Origin: Bacteroidales bacterium | GTDB lineage: Bacteria > Bacteroidota > Bacteroidia > Bacteroidales > UBA1402 | Reading direction: 5' to 3' | DNA: 13,662 nt | Assembly (NCBI GenBank): GCA_023230125.1 | Contig: JALNXZ010000014.1 | Coordinates: forward strand, 1-13,662 | Shown: positions 5,689 to 12,218 of the stretch, piece after piece | Layout: each line of letters opens with the position of its first letter | Position numbering within the stretch: position 1 is the stretch's first letter | Notes under the pieces: generated by a model | Database searches by the model: none | What the model was told of the DNA's origin: nothing | Seen by the model: the letters and a program-made list of their open reading frames with translations, nothing else | Program-made: the position numbers and the translations under genes

Positions 5689-6805
5689 TTGATACTATTC
5701 CTCTGGTATACGTTTTTGTACACTCACCAAATAGACTTTTTGCAGTCCACTGTTGACCAACCTCAAGAACTGTAACTTGCTTCTTTATGCCTGTTCCCAG
5801 GGAAGTCCCACAGGAGTCAACCAGAAGCTCACCATTACAAGTTTTCATTGAGTTAAGGTAATTAACTGATCCATCTGTGAAAGTGACTTTCACGGTATCA
5901 CAACCAACACCTGCAGCTTTCATTGCAGTACTAACATCTTGAGCAAAGTTCAAACTTGTATACGAATCTGAAAATATTTTCTTTTCTGTTTTATCTGCTC
6001 TCAGAGCCGCATAAACTGTATCGTATGCAGTGCAGGTACTGCTTTCTTTACTTGAACTGGTAACAATAGTCGGACTTGTTTCAGTCGGTGTAGCACATGA
6101 TCCGTTTTCACAGGTAGAAACGTCAGGCTTTGTAGTATCTGCTGGAGTTTCATTCGATTCTGTATTTCCGGACATAGCTAACGTTCCAAAATAATTAGTA
6201 GATGATTTTTTAGGCGTGGTGGGGCCTGCAACTGTATACGTATACCCACCATTACTTTGAGATGTCGTTTCTTCATTTACAGCTTTTGGAGTTGAAACTT
6301 CCTGGTTTTCGATTTCGTAATTATTGGTTTCTTCAGGTGTAGCGTTAGAATTACTGTTATCTCCAAAGATTTGGGAGAACCAGGCAGTTATTGTGTCTTC
6401 ATCACCTGATGTTGAGAAAGAGCCAGTTTTACAAGTTTCATTGCCGTTACACACTTTAGCTTCGCATGTACCGTCCTTACACATGATTGCTCCGGATGCG
6501 TTTCCAGCAGAAGAATCATTAACTTTAGTTGTGTCGCAATTTCCGTCTACGCAATATCCTGCAGCGCACAGTCCATTAACGCACTTAAAAACACCATACG
6601 TATATGGAGAATAAGACGCATTTGAACACGTACTGTATATACTGTCTGTACTCGAAGTTTCACCACAACTAGAACATGATCCATCATCTGTCGAACTTGA
6701 AGTTGAATTCCCTGTTACTGAATAAGGGCAAGCAACCACACATGGAGCACTTATAAGAACGAGCACCATGCAAACAATCGCAATTGTTCTAAATTGAGTA
6801 CTCAT
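5678..6805 (-). CDS. Secreted Cys/Ser/Thr-rich surface protein
   Basis: This 375-residue protein has an N-terminal signal peptide (hydrophobic stretch about 8-25, possible cleavage before CPYSV; a lipobox-like VVAC also allows lipidation). Residues 44-125 are Cys-rich with repeated C-x-[DN]-G-x-C units (CVNGLC 75-80, CVDGNC 85-90, CKDGTC 109-114, CNGNETC 119-125), and one more unit (CENGSC 232-237) follows a long Ser/Thr/Asn-rich linker. The C-terminal 115 residues look folded; NFAQDVSTAMKAAGVGCDTV followed by VTFTDGSVNYLN recalls the transglutaminase-like domain of archaeal surface proteins, but the usual catalytic Cys position is Asn, so probably a binding domain. It has no C-terminal anchor. 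SD GAGGT and a TATA box lie upstream. It may be an adhesin, an exclusion protein or an envelope protein of the element; this is inference. Confidence 0.85.
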   Translation of the reverse strand: MSTQFRTIAIVCMVLVLISAPCVVACPYSVTGNSTSSSTDDGSCSSCGETSSTDSIYSTCSNASYSPYTYGVFKCVNGLCAAGYCVDGNCDTTKVNDSSAGNASGAIMCKDGTCEAKVCNGNETCKTGSFSTSGDEDTITAWFSQIFGDNSNSNATPEETNNYEIENQEVSTPKAVNEETTSQSNGGYTYTVAGPTTPKKSSTNYFGTLAMSGNTESNETPADTTKPDVSTCENGSCATPTETSPTIVTSSSKESSTCTAYDTVYAALRADKTEKKIFSDSYTSLNFAQDVSTAMKAAGVGCDTVKVTFTDGSVNYLNSMKTCNGELLVDSCGTSLGTGIKKQVTVLEVGQQWTAKSLFGECTKTYTRGIVSSIE

Positions 6806-6837
6806 TTATTTACCTCGCATGTACAGATATTGCCAAT

Positions 6838-6851
6838 CACATATAAATGTG
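6838..6851 (-). promoter_or_regulatory. TATA box with overlapping dyad, promoter of the secreted-protein gene
   Basis: On the - strand CATTTATAT (6841-6849) is a TATA box 36-44 nt before ATG 6805, giving a short leader that holds the SD GAGGTAA. The box is flanked by CACAT/ATGTG arms with a 4-nt centre, so a repressor could cover it. Confidence 0.6.
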
Positions 6852-6861
6852 ACCACATGAC

Positions 6862-6883
6862 AATATACATTCTAGTGTATATT
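6862..6883. promoter_or_regulatory. Perfect 8-bp-arm dyad, candidate operator
   Basis: AATATACA and TGTATATT are exact reverse complements separated by TTCTAG. The element lies just upstream of the TATA box of the secreted-protein gene and 11 nt past the end of the AbrB-like gene. There is no T-tract after it in the direction expected for a terminator of that gene, although AT-rich sequence adjoins. An operator is the better reading, with a short terminator as the alternative. Confidence 0.5.
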
Positions 6884-6893
6884 TTAAAAAAAT

Positions 6894-7082
6894 TCAGTAC
6901 CTCAATGGTTTGATTCGCATCTCATCACGCTCCTCATCATACACAATAACTACTTGAGTTCCAGAAGCCCAAGGCACTTCTCTTGATGTTTGTGCGCAAA
7001 CATTTATTCGTCCTACGGTATACCACCTACCAGTGGAGATGGCTGCTTTTTCAACAGATGTGGATAAGTCTTGATTAATCAT
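6894..7082 (-). CDS. Small possible AbrB-like DNA-binding protein
   Basis: This encodes 62 residues. The C-terminal 45 form a beta-rich pattern (GRWYTVGRINVCAQTS, then VPWASGTQVVIVYDEERDEM, then RIKPL) similar to the swapped-hairpin AbrB/MazE fold, in which GRI-x-V-P-A and a later G-x-x-V are typical. The match is partial, so the regulatory role is tentative. No SD precedes ATG 7082. A TATA box at 7108-7116 would put transcription start at or near the ATG, so it is probably leaderless or nearly so. It is divergent from the transfer module and upstream of the secreted-protein gene; the dyads on both sides are natural candidates for its binding sites. Confidence 0.65.
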   Translation of the reverse strand: MINQDLSTSVEKAAISTGRWYTVGRINVCAQTSREVPWASGTQVVIVYDEERDEMRIKPLRY

Positions 7083-7107
7083 ACATTATGTAATTATTCA
7101 GTAATCG

Positions 7108-7116
7108 ATATAAAGT
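7108..7116 (-). promoter_or_regulatory. TATA box of the AbrB-like gene
   Basis: CTTTATATC on the - strand lies about 30 nt before ATG 7082, which fits a leaderless transcript. Confidence 0.55.
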
Positions 7117-7127
7117 TATCTATCATT

Positions 7128-7139
7128 GTATATATATAC
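7128..7139. promoter_or_regulatory. 12-bp palindrome between divergent promoters
   Basis: GTATATATATAC is a perfect palindrome midway between the two divergent TATA boxes. It shares GTATA/TATAC half-sites with the dyad at 6862-6883, so both might be bound by the same regulator. AT-rich sequence gives such palindromes easily, so the evidence is modest. Confidence 0.4.
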
Positions 7140-7150
7140 TGAAGTGGATA

Positions 7151-7161
7151 CTTTTATATAT
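7151..7161 (+). promoter_or_regulatory. TATA box of the transfer module
   Basis: CTTTTATATAT precedes ATG 7205 by about 45 nt. Transcription would start near 7180, leaving a leader with SD GAAGGTG (7191-7197), 7 nt before the ATG. Confidence 0.6.
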
Positions 7162-7204
7162 GTTTAGCATAGTAATAGTGTATGTAAATTGAAGGTGTTA
7201 CCTT

Positions 7205-7630
7205 ATGGCAGAACCAGATATAAGAGCAAATTTGATCAAGTTAAAAAGGGAAATTGAAGCTACAATAGCTGCGATAGATGTTGAACTATCAGCAAGCCGA
7301 CCAGCATTGAAATTACTTGTTCCAAGAAATGACATTTCTAGGAGATGCTTTCTCACTGGAAACAAGGATGTCCTTGTCTTCATTCAGACTTTAATAGAAA
7401 AAATATTCTACATAAAACCTGAGCCTGATGAAGATGAGGAAAACCTGGAGTATTTCAACGATCAGCTTGAAAAATCGATAACGCTGATAGGTGAGAATAT
7501 CAGTAACGTAAAATCGTTACATCCAGCTATAGGAATTCCTGAAGTAACGAATGAACAATATATCCAAATGACCGGACGCCAGGAAATGTTTAATCATTTC
7601 AAAGATATACTTAAAGACTTCGGTCTTTGA
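7205..7630 (+). CDS. Hypothetical cytoplasmic helical protein, first gene of the module
   Basis: This encodes 141 residues with no signal peptide or membrane helix. A strongly helical, coiled-coil-like N-terminus (RANLIKLKREIEATIAAID, residues 6-24) is followed by a middle acidic stretch (PEPDEDEENLEYF) and a helical end. It is the promoter-proximal gene of the + strand module, 24 nt ahead of the pilin candidate, so it is likely co-expressed with the transfer genes. It could be a regulator, chaperone or accessory factor. No family is recognised. Confidence 0.8.
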   Translation: MAEPDIRANLIKLKREIEATIAAIDVELSASRPALKLLVPRNDISRRCFLTGNKDVLVFIQTLIEKIFYIKPEPDEDEENLEYFNDQLEKSITLIGENISNVKSLHPAIGIPEVTNEQYIQMTGRQEMFNHFKDILKDFGL

Positions 7631-7654
7631 AACAAACAGCAGTAGAGGTATGAT

Positions 7655-8080
7655 ATGGCAAACCTGAACAAACCATTTTGGATTGGAATAATCCTATTAG
7701 TATTGATTTCAAATATAGGAACTGGGTTAGCCGCAGATGAAAATAACATCGCATCAAACGCAAATGGAGATGGTAGCGGAGGAATGAAATTGTCTACTGA
7801 GACTTTTACAGATAATATTTCTTGGACTCAGTTAAATGCAATAAAGCCTCTCGCGAGCTTGATCATTTTGGTTTGTCTTTTCATTTACGGACTTACCCTC
7901 TTCATCGGGCCTATTGTTGGTGGAGCTAAGATCAACTTAGCAACGCTCACTAAATCTAACGATCTCCGGAATGACGGTCAGTCAGGCATACTACACATCG
8001 TCTTTGGATTACTCCTGGTGTGTGTGAGCCTGATAGGTGTGTTCATTTTGTGGAATAACTTCGGGCCAGGAACCTGGTAA
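7655..8080 (+). CDS. Signal peptide plus two-helix membrane protein, VirB2-like pilin candidate
   Basis: This 141-residue protein has a signal peptide (hydrophobic 9-25, likely cleavage after GLA, before ADEN), a polar Gly/Asn/Ser-rich region (30-60), and two membrane helices at about 66-88 and 111-133 joined by a polar loop (KINLATLTKSNDLRNDGQ). Signal peptide plus two helices is the layout of VirB2/TrbC pilins and of the CedA1-type pilins in archaeal DNA import, although the loop is longer than usual. Its place upstream of VirB6- and VirB4-like genes supports the reading. SD GAGGT is at 7645-7649. The call rests on topology and context, not sequence identity; a small structural membrane subunit is the alternative. 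Confidence 0.75.
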   Translation: MANLNKPFWIGIILLVLISNIGTGLAADENNIASNANGDGSGGMKLSTETFTDNISWTQLNAIKPLASLIILVCLFIYGLTLFIGPIVGGAKINLATLTKSNDLRNDGQSGILHIVFGLLLVCVSLIGVFILWNNFGPGTW

Positions 8081-8083
8081 CCT

Positions 8084-9967
8084 ATGAGACAGATAGTTCT
8101 TTCGCTACTCCTGATTCTGCTTCTTATCGGTGTAGCTTCAGCCGGAGAAGAAGGAGCTATCAACGCCGCTCTCCAAGCTAACGCTGGAGGAACTTACACC
8201 CTGACAGCAGGTGAACATACTGTTGACGGCCAAATAATAGTTCCTCCAAATACCAGCTTAACCGGAACTGTGACTTCAGATGGAACGCTCCAATCAAAAA
8301 TAATACTTGGTAGGAGCTTCTGTCTGGCCGCACAGGAACCCATAATTCGAATCAATTCAGGATGTACAGTTTCATACATTAACTTTGACGGGAACTCCGC
8401 AAATAGGGATGGAGTCCCAACTTGGAAAGGCCATGACGGCAAAGGTTCTGCTAAAAAGTGGGGCCAGGGATATGATAATTTTATAGGTTGTAAAAATGTA
8501 GAAAAGGTTAGAGTACACCACTGTAACTTTGACAACAACCTAGGAGACTCATTCAGAATATTTACATCAAAAAATATTGAATTTGATCATAACAGCGCCT
8601 CCAAGGGTGGACATGATGTATTTTTCGCTGTAAGGTCTGAAGGGGTCTCTGTTCACGATAACTATATTCAACCAAGAGTAAATAGCGCAATCAGGCTCAT
8701 GGATGTGACCCATGCTTGGGTATTTAACAACGTAGTAAGATACGTTAGAACCTACGATGGGACACCTTATGATGCAGGGCCTGATATTCAAATTCAACAT
8801 GACTCAGGACAAATGAAAGATGTAACAGTATGCTACAACACTTTCATAGATTCCTGTGGCCCAGGTCTCTGGCTAGTAGGGAAAACAAGTGGCAATGAAG
8901 AACTCAACTTTCACCATAATGTTTTCTACAGAGCCGGATCAAATCGCGGAATCATCTGGGTAGGTGGAGTTATTGCTTCAGGCTATGATAATGCCTTATT
9001 CGAGAACAACGTTTTCGATGGCAGTTACCTTGGAGGGATCAACTTCTATGCAACTCAAGCAGGTTGGGCCACTTCCGCAACCGCTACTGTGAACAAATGC
9101 ATTCTCATTGATGCAGTCCCAGGGACTTATAATAATGTCGGAGGATATGGAATTTATAATTCCATAGATGCTCAAAATGTGCAATGCACGAATTCAGTAT
9201 TCTATAATAATGCAGCAGGCGACAGTAAAGGAGCAGTAACAATAACAGGAAGAGTGTCAGACAATCCAAGGGTTAGTGCAAATCCTACAGACTTCACCTG
9301 GGATTCCAGCAAAAGTTTATGGGTTTGTCCTGGCTTGGATGTCTCATCTCTGAACATTTCAATAGTAACCGGAGGCGATTATGATAATCTTCCAGAGCTC
9401 ACACAAGAGGAAATAGACGAATTCGAATTCATGAACATCTTTTCCATTCTTGATGTGCAGTACAGCTCAGACCTGAACTTAACAACAGTGATGCCTAAAA
9501 ATTATAAGCCCGAAAAAACAGTAAACGTTATCGTGTACAATAACACGTACATGCCACAGTCCAGGTATAATGTGAAAACGGATAACTACACGACTAAGGT
9601 TGAATACAAGTTCAATAACACAACTTCAACGCACTTCCTGCAGACAAAATTTAAAGCAAGTGGCTTATCTGGATACGATAACATTGACATGTGGGAACTC
9701 AAAGGAGGAGCGACAAGACTTGATAATTTGTTTGTAGTGCCTGGTGTAATGACCGACGCTCAAAATCCTGTAAAGATAACCGTTTACGATACAGGAGGAC
9801 ATAAAACTGTTATCAAGAACTACAACATAAAAACATATCAAGAGGATCTGACCGACGCAATAAATCCAGTTGCATTATTTCTGGTAGCAATACTGTTCAT
9901 CATCTTCTGTGGAATTGCTTTAAATCTAAAGGTACTGGTGAAGAAATGGAACTTTTTAAAACTGTAA
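8084..9967 (+). CDS. Surface-anchored parallel beta-helix protein
   Basis: This encodes 627 residues. Residues 1-20 are a signal peptide (cleavage near ASA-GEE). From about 50 to 400 runs a right-handed parallel beta-helix of the pectate-lyase/NosD type, with repeated short strands and Asn/His turns (KVRVHHCNFDNN, NIEFDHNSASKGG, GVSVHDNYI, AWVFNNVV, ELNFHHNVFY, NALFENNVF). A beta-sandwich-like region follows (about 450-590), then a membrane helix (594-617) and a short basic tail, so the bulk faces outward. Many such folds bind or cleave polysaccharides; the His/Asp residues could be catalytic, but no lyase or hydrolase site is certain. It starts 3 nt after the pilin candidate, implying coupling. 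A role in contact with or local opening of the recipient envelope is inferred. Confidence 0.88.
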   Translation: MRQIVLSLLLILLLIGVASAGEEGAINAALQANAGGTYTLTAGEHTVDGQIIVPPNTSLTGTVTSDGTLQSKIILGRSFCLAAQEPIIRINSGCTVSYINFDGNSANRDGVPTWKGHDGKGSAKKWGQGYDNFIGCKNVEKVRVHHCNFDNNLGDSFRIFTSKNIEFDHNSASKGGHDVFFAVRSEGVSVHDNYIQPRVNSAIRLMDVTHAWVFNNVVRYVRTYDGTPYDAGPDIQIQHDSGQMKDVTVCYNTFIDSCGPGLWLVGKTSGNEELNFHHNVFYRAGSNRGIIWVGGVIASGYDNALFENNVFDGSYLGGINFYATQAGWATSATATVNKCILIDAVPGTYNNVGGYGIYNSIDAQNVQCTNSVFYNNAAGDSKGAVTITGRVSDNPRVSANPTDFTWDSSKSLWVCPGLDVSSLNISIVTGGDYDNLPELTQEEIDEFEFMNIFSILDVQYSSDLNLTTVMPKNYKPEKTVNVIVYNNTYMPQSRYNVKTDNYTTKVEYKFNNTTSTHFLQTKFKASGLSGYDNIDMWELKGGATRLDNLFVVPGVMTDAQNPVKITVYDTGGHKTVIKNYNIKTYQEDLTDAINPVALFLVAILFIIFCGIALNLKVLVKKWNFLKL

Positions 9968-10074
9968 TGGTTTTGGATCATTGGGAGCTTGCATTAATAG
10001 TTCTCTATCTGAAATTTTGTTATTGGTGGTTATTGCTACCATTTAGGTGTGTACGGAAAATAGTAGTTAGGTGA
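9946..10074 (+). CDS. Tiny 42-aa membrane protein
   Basis: This short gene starts at ATG 9946 with GGTG at 9937-9940 (GGTGAAGAAATG) as SD, overlaps the end of the beta-helix gene by 22 nt, and stops at TGA 10072-10074 within the SD of the next gene. The product is a single-pass peptide: short polar start (MELFKTVMVLDHW), hydrophobic segment ELALIVLYLKFCYWWLLLPF, basic end (RCVRKIVVR). It fills what would otherwise be a 113-nt gap in a tightly packed operon. Gapless packing, SD and plausible topology support it, but shortness leaves doubt. It may be a small subunit of the transfer channel. Confidence 0.5.
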   Translation: MELFKTVMVLDHWELALIVLYLKFCYWWLLLPFRCVRKIVVR

Positions 10075-10075
10075 T
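10070..10075 (+). promoter_or_regulatory. SD of the VirB6-like gene
   Basis: GGTGAT, 5 nt before ATG 10081, matches the archaeal anti-SD and fixes that start. It contains the stop codon of the tiny upstream gene. Confidence 0.7.
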
Positions 10076-10080
10076 ATCCG

Positions 10081-11349
10081 ATGTATAACAAAAAAGAGCA
10101 ATTAATAGTCATGGTATTAACGCTGTCGCTCCTTAGTTTTTATGCAGTGACCCCTGCAATCGGAGCTTCTGAGCATACCAAATTGAAAATAATACCAGCC
10201 AGTGAGGTTAGTAGTCTCATCGGGGTAAATAAAGTAAAAGTTCTTGATGGATCAGATACCACCAAGCTGAAATCACTAGAGGAGAGCGCCAACGAAAGCA
10301 AGGTGTACGATAGAGGATCAACTTCGAAGTTTACCGATTCAAGCGGGAAAACTAATACCTACGTAACCGAAGAAGTGAAAGAAGAGAAAGAAGAGGACGA
10401 CGAGTCAGCACTGAGCAAGCTAAACCCCCTGAATATAGGTAAAAAAATGGTAGGCGAGGGTGGTATATACTTTCTTGAACTCCTGGGCGACGCAGGTTTT
10501 AAAGTCGGCAGTAAGGATGCTGATACCGTTGCTGTAAAAGAGAATTATGGAAATGCAGTAGCCATGATCTATACTATGGCTACTCTTGAATTTGATCCCT
10601 CTGAAAACACTTTCGTAAAAGATATACAGTTCAGATTCGCTATCATAGGCTTCTTCCTAATAGTGCTGTTTATTCTCCTAGGTGCAATAAACGTAAATAT
10701 TTATGCGATGACTTCAGCGAATAATGTTGAAAAAGCATATATTCTAAGCAATAGGTACCACATCCCCATAAATGAGTATGCTCTAACACTAATAGAAGCT
10801 TGCGTAATGATGACAGCAGGATATATTATACTGAGGCTTACAATCGTTATGGAGCTGATGTTCACTAAGTTGATCATGTTTCAAATTCTAGACAGAATAT
10901 TACCCACAGGTAGCAATATTATAATGTATCTTATGATGTCGATTTGCTACTTGATCATAGGGTTCGCAATTGCGTATAGAATTATAATAATCAGTATCTT
11001 CCATGCCTCCTACATAGCTTGGATTGGTCTTTACTGTTTCGGTATAACAAGACCTGCTGCTACAGCAGCATGGTGGTATTATCTAAAAATACTGTTCATG
11101 CGGACTATCATCGTAGGAGTTACCGTTATTGGCGTAGGGGTTATTTCTTACGTTCATGTGCACACAGGTTCGCTGGGTGAAGACGCATTGGAACTTGTGT
11201 TGGTAGCACTCATTCACCCGCTTCTATATTCAGCGCTGGTATTGATACTGGCTATAGTTTGTATAATGTTCATTGTAGGCATTAGAAATGTAATGTCAGC
11301 GTCTAAATATGCAATCAGGAGATACACTTACGGAGCACTGAGACCATGA
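10081..11349 (+). CDS. Polytopic VirB6-like channel protein
   Basis: This 422-residue membrane protein starts with a signal peptide or signal anchor (8-29, cleavage possible at IGA-SEH). A polar outside domain of about 150 residues follows, including an acidic stretch (EEVKEEKEEDDES, 97-109). Then come about six membrane helices (roughly 184-207, 234-258, 279-298, 300-320, 338-358, 371-400). A large extracytoplasmic N-terminal part followed by a helix bundle is the layout of extended VirB6/TrbL proteins and of CedA in archaeal DNA transfer. It lies directly before VirB3- and VirB4-like genes, in the order known from conjugation systems. The reading comes from topology and context rather than a sequence motif. 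It overlaps the next gene by ATGA (11346-11349). Confidence 0.75.
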   Translation: MYNKKEQLIVMVLTLSLLSFYAVTPAIGASEHTKLKIIPASEVSSLIGVNKVKVLDGSDTTKLKSLEESANESKVYDRGSTSKFTDSSGKTNTYVTEEVKEEKEEDDESALSKLNPLNIGKKMVGEGGIYFLELLGDAGFKVGSKDADTVAVKENYGNAVAMIYTMATLEFDPSENTFVKDIQFRFAIIGFFLIVLFILLGAINVNIYAMTSANNVEKAYILSNRYHIPINEYALTLIEACVMMTAGYIILRLTIVMELMFTKLIMFQILDRILPTGSNIIMYLMMSICYLIIGFAIAYRIIIISIFHASYIAWIGLYCFGITRPAATAAWWYYLKILFMRTIIVGVTVIGVGVISYVHVHTGSLGEDALELVLVALIHPLLYSALVLILAIVCIMFIVGIRNVMSASKYAIRRYTYGALRP

Positions 11350-12218
11350 CCGATGGCACAACAACTTCTACCAACATTCAGAGTTGGAAACAGAAATACA
11401 CAGGAAACAAACCTCTACGGAAAGCTAAAGAAACAGTTTACGCTGGAATCAGCGTTAAATGGTTTTACATAGCTGGGTTTTGGTGCCTGTGTTCGATTAT
11501 ACTATCCATGCCATTGATTATCACCTCCAATATTATTGTACAGTGCTTTATAGTAGCATTGGAATTAGTGTGGTGGGCTATATTCTTTATGAATTTCAGA
11601 ACCTGTGAAAAGTATGACGAATCAATGCTGACACTCAAATATATGATCGCAGATTACAAAGGGGTGCATGAATTATGCAAATTCGATATGGATGTAGACC
11701 AGTTACAGACCTACATTCCTATTAAGAGAATTCATGCAAGAGGGCTTATAGAATACACAAGAGGCAGATTTGGTGTACTGATTGAATACTTCCCACCAAC
11801 AGATCCTGGAGACCAAATGGAAACGCACCTCCTGCACATTCAGGCCTTAATCAACAGGCTGGCTGGAGATATGCAGGTGGATTTCATAAGCTCCTCGAGA
11901 TTTGGAACAAAATCCCCTCTGTTAAAAAAGTTTGAAAGAATGATCAATGACCCGAATACTTCACCAAAAAACATCAAGTTGATAAAAAGCCAATATGACA
12001 AAGTAAAAAGTGGTAAAGTAACACCTGATTGGGCTTTTTACATTTCATTAGGCCTAGGATCACATGCAACTGTGGAAGATGCAGCAGATCGCCTCAACAC
12101 TGAACTGCCTGGTTTCCTGGATGGTTTAAGTGACGCCGGTATCGTTGCCTCCCAAATTATAAGCGAAACAGAACTGGTAAAGAACTTCATACAATTCATG
12201 GTTCCGAGGGATCTATAA
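11346..12218 (+). CDS. VirB3/PrgI-like membrane protein with VirB4-N-like cytosolic domain
   Basis: This encodes 290 residues. The N-terminus is polar and basic, then two adjacent membrane helices (about 39-60 and 63-84) form a hairpin like VirB3/PrgI proteins, which normally end near there. A further 200 cytosolic residues follow. In these, IPIKRIHARGLIEYTRG, FGVLIEYFPP and HLLHIQALINRLAGDMQVDF read like the first strands and helix of the VirB4/TraE N-terminal domain. So it may be a VirB3-type anchor carrying an extra VirB4-N-like domain, working with the ATPase that follows. It overlaps VirB6-like and VirB4-like genes by ATGA and TAATG. The comparison is recalled, not aligned. Confidence 0.75.
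   Translation: MTDGTTTSTNIQSWKQKYTGNKPLRKAKETVYAGISVKWFYIAGFWCLCSIILSMPLIITSNIIVQCFIVALELVWWAIFFMNFRTCEKYDESMLTLKYMIADYKGVHELCKFDMDVDQLQTYIPIKRIHARGLIEYTRGRFGVLIEYFPPTDPGDQMETHLLHIQALINRLAGDMQVDFISSSRFGTKSPLLKKFERMINDPNTSPKNIKLIKSQYDKVKSGKVTPDWAFYISLGLGSHATVEDAADRLNTELPGFLDGLSDAGIVASQIISETELVKNFIQFMVPRDL

Noticed and set aside
5554..5775. A 73-codon + strand open frame between the operons
   Set aside because: It has no SD, runs antisense through the terminator and the end of the secreted-protein gene, and its product is low-complexity and AT-driven.
6324..6614. A 96-codon + strand open frame inside the secreted-protein gene
   Set aside because: It is the antisense of the Ser/Thr-rich and Cys-rich coding region, has no promoter or SD, and the - strand gene has a signal peptide and domain order.
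6862..6883. Dyad as the terminator of the AbrB-like gene
   Set aside because: In the - direction the dyad is followed by mixed sequence (GTCATGTGGTC) and no T-tract; it sits next to a TATA box, favouring an operator.
8066..8077. CCAGG-AA-CCTGG inverted repeat before the beta-helix gene
   Set aside because: A 2-nt loop cannot form a stable hairpin and it is coding sequence of the pilin candidate; probably chance.
8194..8538. A 114-codon - strand open frame inside the beta-helix gene
   Set aside because: No SD or family pattern; the + strand beta-helix frame accounts for the sequence.
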